Below are positions 5,400 to 8,668 of a stretch of 8,668 nucleotides of DNA, in pieces. A program made the position numbers and the translations under genes. The notes under the pieces were generated by a model. It was given only the letters and a program-made list of their open reading frames with translations, was not told where the DNA came from and made no database searches. Position 1 is the stretch's first letter. Every line of letters begins with the position of its first letter. Origin of the DNA: an uncultured Eubacteriales bacterium (GTDB taxonomy: Bacteria; Bacillota; Clostridia; Lachnospirales; Lachnospiraceae); the NCBI GenBank assembly GCA_949286775.1, contig CASEDW010000179.1:1-8668 (forward strand), read 5' to 3'.

Positions 5400-5414
5400 T
5401 TTTTTTATTTTATG
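5400..5414 (+). repeat. 15-nt direct repeat, right copy
   Basis: This is an exact copy of 4966-4980. It is followed at once by GGAGGA and, after 9 nt, by the thiW ATG, so joining the left copy to this point would restore the compact terminator-to-gene spacing usual for TPP-regulated operons. Confidence 0.55.
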
Positions 5415-5428
5415 GAGGAAAATAAATT

Positions 5429-5974
5429 ATGAAACAGAAAAAAACAATGACGTCAAAACTCGCTGTTGCCGGAATACTTACGGCCTGCGCTGTTGTAGGA
5501 AGCCTTGTAAGTTTTCCGCTTTTCGGCAGCAAATGCGCGCCCGTACAGCATTTTGTAAATGTACTGTGCGCCGTATTACTGGGGCCTGAACTGGGAGTAT
5601 GTTCCGCTTTTGTCGCCAGCCTCATACGAAACTTAACGGGACTTGGCACATTGCTGGCGTTCCCCGGCAGCATGATAGGAGCTCTGCTCTGCGCTCTTAT
5701 CTACAAGTATTCAAAAAAGATACTGCCTACTCTTGCAGGAGAAATAATCGGAACAGGCATATTGGGCGGATTATGCTCCTACCCTATCGCGATTTTATTT
5801 ATGAACGCTGACGCGGCGTCTATAGGATATTTCGTATATGTCGTGCCGTTCTTAATTTCAACTGTAGTCGGTTCGATTATTGCCGGAATTCTTATTTTCT
5901 CCCTTAAGAAAGGCGGCGTGCTTATTAAAATGCAGGCGATGCTCGGCACAGTTTCTAAAACAAAATCGCAATGA
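5429..5974 (+). CDS. thiW: ThiW, substrate-binding (S) subunit of an ECF transporter, predicted thiazole uptake
   Basis: ThiW is a small membrane protein that binds a thiamin precursor, by genomic context hydroxyethylthiazole, and works with the shared ECF energising module (EcfA, EcfA', EcfT), which is not in this window. At 181 residues it is a normal S component. About five hydrophobic segments are visible at residues 10-30, 43-66, 73-93, 101-123 and 133-158. The family signature is clear: PVQHFVNVLCAVLLGPELG (38-56), then IRNLTGLGTLLAFPGSM (66-82). GGAGGA (5414-5419) lies 9 nt before the ATG. It is the first gene after the TPP riboswitch but unusually far from it (about 450 nt). thiM, encoding the kinase for the imported thiazole, follows after 22 nt, which supports the substrate assignment. 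Confidence 0.92.
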   Translation: MKQKKTMTSKLAVAGILTACAVVGSLVSFPLFGSKCAPVQHFVNVLCAVLLGPELGVCSAFVASLIRNLTGLGTLLAFPGSMIGALLCALIYKYSKKILPTLAGEIIGTGILGGLCSYPIAILFMNADAASIGYFVYVVPFLISTVVGSIIAGILIFSLKKGGVLIKMQAMLGTVSKTKSQ

Positions 5975-5996
5975 ACAAATTTGAAAGGCTGCGTCT

Positions 5997-6797
5997 ATGT
6001 TAAATCATTTAATTAAAATAAAAGAAAAGACACCTTTAATCCACTGCATATCGAATATAGTTACGGCCAATGACTGCGCTAATCTCGCGCTGGCAGTAAA
6101 CGCCAGTCCTATAATGGCGCAGGCTCCTGAAGAGATGAATGATATAGTATCAATTTGCGACGCTCTTGTCATAAATACAGGCACTCCTTCATCAGATAAA
6201 TATGACGCGTGCAGCCGCGCTGCTATTGCGGCCGATGCTAAAAAAATCCCGATCATTCTCGATCCTGTGGGAATCGGGGCGAGCAAATGGAGACTTGAAA
6301 ATATCAGAAAACTCCTTTCTGTCTCACATCCATGCATTTTTCGTCTTAATAACAGCGAAGCTAAGATATTGCTTAGCGACGATGAATCAGATAAGGGCTA
6401 TAGCGTATCGGAGCACGGAGTCGATGCCGTTCCGGCAACATCTTTTGATCAAAGTATTCTGTATGCCCAAAAACTGGCGCAAAAATACAATTGTACCGTT
6501 TTGATATCGGGCGTAACCGATATTATAGCTGACAGTTCGCGAACTCAATGCATATCAGGAGGAAGCAGCCTGACAAAACAGATAACAGGAGCCGGCTGCA
6601 TGTTGTCTGTTTTATGCGGTGTTTTCGCGTCAGTAGAAAAAGACGCCTTTACCTCTGCATGTCTTGCTTCTTCATTTTGGAAACAATGCGCGAAAAAAGC
6701 CGATGAAATAACTGATGGACGCGGTATCGGAACTTATCACATAGAACTTATAAACGCCGCAGGAAATTTTATAAATCAAATAGGAGAAATCAAATGA
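5997..6797 (+). CDS. thiM: Hydroxyethylthiazole kinase ThiM
   Basis: ThiM phosphorylates 4-methyl-5-(2-hydroxyethyl)thiazole with ATP, so salvaged thiazole can be used by ThiE. The 266 residues match the family length. Recognisable motifs are CISNIVTANDCANLALAVNASPIM (17-40), ALVINTGT (56-63), PIILDPVGIGAS (85-96) and ITGAGCMLSVL (196-206), with C201 at the catalytic cysteine position. The usual RGN-x-SE segment reads RLNNSE (116-121), with the glycine replaced, a mild oddity. The start at 5997 is served by GAAAGG (5983-5988), a weaker site than its neighbours. The stop overlaps the thiS ATG by 4 nt, so the two are translationally coupled. It lies in the riboswitch-controlled operon. Confidence 0.95.
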   Translation: MLNHLIKIKEKTPLIHCISNIVTANDCANLALAVNASPIMAQAPEEMNDIVSICDALVINTGTPSSDKYDACSRAAIAADAKKIPIILDPVGIGASKWRLENIRKLLSVSHPCIFRLNNSEAKILLSDDESDKGYSVSEHGVDAVPATSFDQSILYAQKLAQKYNCTVLISGVTDIIADSSRTQCISGGSSLTKQITGAGCMLSVLCGVFASVEKDAFTSACLASSFWKQCAKKADEITDGRGIGTYHIELINAAGNFINQIGEIK

Positions 6798-6988
6798 TCA
6801 AAATAAACGGATGTAATATCAACGCCGACGAACTTTCCCTTTCTTATTATCTCGAGGCAAACGGATACAACAAAAAGCGTATCGCTGTAGAGTGTAACGA
6901 AGAGATTGTTCCCCGTTCTGAATACGACGCCTTTATTCTTCACTCCGGCGATGAAGTGGAGATAGTAAGTCTTGTAGGCGGCGGCTGA
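6794..6988 (+). CDS. thiS: Sulfur carrier protein ThiS
   Basis: ThiS is a ubiquitin-like carrier whose C-terminal glycine is adenylated by ThiF and then carries sulfur as a thiocarboxylate to ThiG. The 64-residue product has the expected size, begins with the beta-strand IKINGCNIN, contains the IAVECNEEIVPRSEYD segment (30-45) typical of ThiS, and ends in GDEVEIVSLVGGG. AGGAG (6782-6786) lies 7 nt before the start, inside the end of thiM. No thiF lies next to it; instead an 89-nt gap carrying copy 2 of the dispersed repeat separates it from thiG. Confidence 0.95.
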   Translation: MIKINGCNINADELSLSYYLEANGYNKKRIAVECNEEIVPRSEYDAFILHSGDEVEIVSLVGGG

Positions 6989-6989
6989 T

Positions 6990-7061
6990 GAGGTTCTCAT
7001 AGACATAAAATCGTATGCAATCATCCGACTTATGTCCATTTGTCCATTAACTCATACATAT
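6990..7061. repeat. 72-nt dispersed repeat, copy 2, between thiS and thiG
   Basis: It matches 5126-5197 at 61 of 72 positions. The stem GACATAA with TTATGTC (7002-7008, 7031-7037) is kept, including a T-A replacement for the C-G of copy 1, but other pairs are weakened. It starts 2 nt after the thiS stop and ends just before the thiG ribosome binding site. The minus-strand reading frame of copy 1 has a stop (TAA) as its third codon here. Confidence 0.85.
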
Positions 7062-7077
7062 ATTTAGGAGGTTCAAA

Positions 7078-7848
7078 ATGAAAAAAGACACATTTATACT
7101 TGGCGGCAGGGAATTTTCTTCACGATTCATATTAGGATCGGGAAAATACTCTATGGAACTCATAAAGGCGGCCGTTGAAAACGCCGGCGCCCAGATAATA
7201 ACCCTCGCCGTCAGAAGAACAAATACAAAGGAATCTGAGAATATTCTTGACTATATCCCTGACAACGTCACTCTTCTGCCGAATACTTCAGGCGCAAGGG
7301 ACGCAAAGGAAGCAGTCAGGATAGCAAGAATGTCACGGGAACTCGGCTGCGGAGATTTTGTAAAAATAGAAATCATGCGGGACAGCAAGTATCTTCTCCC
7401 TGATAACAACGAAACAATAAAGGCAACTGAAATTCTCGCGAAGGAAGGCTTTGTAGTTCTTCCATATATGTATCCTGATCTGTACGCCGCAAGAGATCTT
7501 CAAAACGCGGGAGCAGCCGCTGTCATGCCGCTTGCCGCTCCGATAGGTTCAAATAAAGGACTTGCTTCAAAGGAATTTATTCAGATTTTAGTTGATGAAA
7601 TCGATCTTCCGATTATCGTAGACGCGGGAATCGGAAAGCCTTCCCAGGCATGTGAAGCAATGGAAATGGGATGCGCGGCAGTTATGGCAAATACAGCCAT
7701 CGCCACAGCAGGTAATATCCCTCTGATGGCTGCCGCTTTTAAGAACGCGATAGACGCAGGACGCGCCGGATATCTTGCAGGCCTCGGACGTGTTTTAGAG
7801 CGCGGAGCCTCTGCTTCCGATCCGCTGACAGGCTTCTTAAGAGACTGA
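7078..7848 (+). CDS. thiG: Thiazole synthase ThiG
   Basis: ThiG condenses deoxyxylulose 5-phosphate, dehydroglycine and sulfur from ThiS thiocarboxylate into thiazole phosphate. The 256 residues form the typical TIM barrel. K96 in FVKIEIM is at the position of the Schiff-base lysine. Other marks are SRFILGSGKY (15-24), TLAVRRTN (42-49), LLPNTSG (66-72), MPLAAPIGS (150-158), VDAGIGKPSQA (181-191) and NTAIATAG (205-212). AGGAGG (7066-7071) lies 6 nt before the ATG. In anaerobes dehydroglycine comes from tyrosine via ThiH, whose gene follows after 17 nt. ThiG forms a complex with ThiS and with ThiH in known systems. Confidence 0.97.
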   Translation: MKKDTFILGGREFSSRFILGSGKYSMELIKAAVENAGAQIITLAVRRTNTKESENILDYIPDNVTLLPNTSGARDAKEAVRIARMSRELGCGDFVKIEIMRDSKYLLPDNNETIKATEILAKEGFVVLPYMYPDLYAARDLQNAGAAAVMPLAAPIGSNKGLASKEFIQILVDEIDLPIIVDAGIGKPSQACEAMEMGCAAVMANTAIATAGNIPLMAAAFKNAIDAGRAGYLAGLGRVLERGASASDPLTGFLRD

Positions 7849-7865
7849 TGGGAGGCGATTTAAAA

Positions 7866-8668
7866 ATGGCAGAGAATTCATTTTTTGTAGATTCAAATAA
7901 ATTAAGTGAAAAAGCCCTCGAAAAAAAACATCGTATTGAACGCGATCCCTCATCAAGAACAGATCATATGCAATATATGGAGGGAATGGAGCAGATAAAA
8001 TCAGACGTAATGGAAAAAGTTATGTCTCAGATGAAATCTTATGATTACAATTCATATACTTCTTCCGACGTCAAACGCGCGCTTTTTTCGGACAGATGCA
8101 CTATCGAAGATTTTAAAGCTCTTCTCTCTCCTGCCGCCGCTCCTTTTCTTGAGGAAATGGCTCAAAAAGCTAAAATAGAAACAAGCAGACATTTTGGAAA
8201 TACAGTATATATCTTCACTCCCCTCTATATAGCGAATTATTGTGAAAATTACTGCATATACTGCGGCTTTAACTGCTACAACGATATAAACAGAAAAAAG
8301 CTCACAATGGAAGAAATCGAAAAGGAAATGAAAGTCATAGCCGATTCCGGAATAGAGGAAATTCTCATGCTCACAGGCGAAAGCCGTTCGATGAGTCCTG
8401 TGGAATATATCGGAGAAGCATGCAAACTCGCGCAAAAATATTACAGAAATGTCGGCCTTGAAATCTATCCAGTTAATACCGATGAATACGCATATCTTCA
8501 TAAATGCGGAGCCGATTATATAACTGTATTTCAGGAAACATATGACACCGACAAATATGAAACTCTTCATCTTTTGGGACATAAACGCGTATGGCCGTAT
8601 CGATTTGAATCCCAGGAACGCGCCCTTATGGGAGGAATGCGCGGCGTGGGATTTTCCGCGTTGCTGGG
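7866..8668 (+). CDS. thiH: 2-iminoacetate synthase ThiH (radical SAM tyrosine lyase), 3' end cut by the window
   Basis: ThiH cleaves tyrosine with a radical SAM mechanism, giving p-cresol and dehydroglycine for ThiG; it works only without oxygen. The first 267 codons are present and the frame stays open to the window end. The 4Fe-4S motif CENYCIYC gives C126, C130 and C133. Further family marks are LMLTGESR (167-174), LEIYPVNTDEY (198-208), TVFQETYD (220-227) and the final MRGVGFSALL. VNTDEY and the ETYD-LH-GHK series fit ThiH better than the related HydG. GGGAGG (7850-7855) is 10 nt before the ATG at 7866. An in-frame ATG at 7848 overlapping the thiG stop would add six residues but has no good binding site. 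Confidence 0.94.
   Translation, partial: MAENSFFVDSNKLSEKALEKKHRIERDPSSRTDHMQYMEGMEQIKSDVMEKVMSQMKSYDYNSYTSSDVKRALFSDRCTIEDFKALLSPAAAPFLEEMAQKAKIETSRHFGNTVYIFTPLYIANYCENYCIYCGFNCYNDINRKKLTMEEIEKEMKVIADSGIEEILMLTGESRSMSPVEYIGEACKLAQKYYRNVGLEIYPVNTDEYAYLHKCGADYITVFQETYDTDKYETLHLLGHKRVWPYRFESQERALMGGMRGVGFSALL

Noticed and set aside
4981..5428. CRISPR array or tandem repeats in the thiW leader
   Set aside because: The repeated motifs are too few and irregularly spaced, and they are inverted rather than a direct array with uniform spacers.
5410..5673. Minus-strand ORF over the thiW start
   Set aside because: It covers the clear thiW coding region and its ribosome binding site, and its translation has no recognisable features.
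8052..8582. Minus-strand ORF of 176 codons
   Set aside because: It lies entirely over the well-supported thiH coding sequence and has a low-complexity, Phe/Ile-rich translation typical of an antisense shadow.

Overview
The window looks like a chromosomal piece of an anaerobic, low-GC Firmicute, most likely a member of Clostridia. The evidence is an AT-rich sequence with AT-rich intergenic regions, strong purine-rich ribosome binding sites, a clostridial-type ThiG, the radical-SAM ThiH (used by anaerobes instead of the oxygen-dependent ThiO), and a thiE-linked HAD phosphatase of a kind described in gut Clostridia. I would not place it more finely than that.

Layout. Positions 1-237 hold no convincing gene, only the promoter and leader of the first gene. 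The gene at 238-960 is a TcdA-type E1-like tRNA-modification enzyme. It converges on a MarR-like regulator (1014-1481, minus), and a bidirectional terminator lies between them. An intergenic region of about 380 bp carries a good promoter and two dyad-symmetric elements, followed by a standalone tyrosine recombinase (1865-2932). A hotdog-fold MaoC-like protein (2950-3396) follows closely. Its 3' end converges with the minus-strand pair thiE - HAD phosphatase (4718 to 3409), whose terminator lies inside the 3' end of the MaoC-like gene.

The second half is a thiamin region. A divergent promoter region (about 4750-4850) drives thiE leftward. Rightward it drives a transcript that begins with a TPP riboswitch (about 4853-4933) and its intrinsic terminator. 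The operon downstream is thiW - thiM - thiS - thiG - thiH (5429 to beyond 8668). Together these genes import (ThiW) and phosphorylate (ThiM) hydroxyethylthiazole, make thiazole phosphate de novo (ThiS, ThiG, ThiH), join it to HMP-PP (ThiE), and probably dephosphorylate thiamin phosphate (HAD). thiF, thiC, thiD and a thiamin pyrophosphokinase or thiL are not in the window.

The most unusual part is the 450-bp block between the riboswitch terminator and thiW. It is flanked by a 15-nt direct repeat. It holds an intergenic repeat bounded by an inverted 9-mer, and a GC-rich, hairpin-dense segment I cannot identify. A 72-nt piece of the repeat recurs (61 of 72 identical) between thiS and thiG, and a short trace lies in front of the marR-like gene. 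I regard this as a dispersed repeat that has entered the thiamin operon, possibly changing riboswitch control, rather than as a proven new system.
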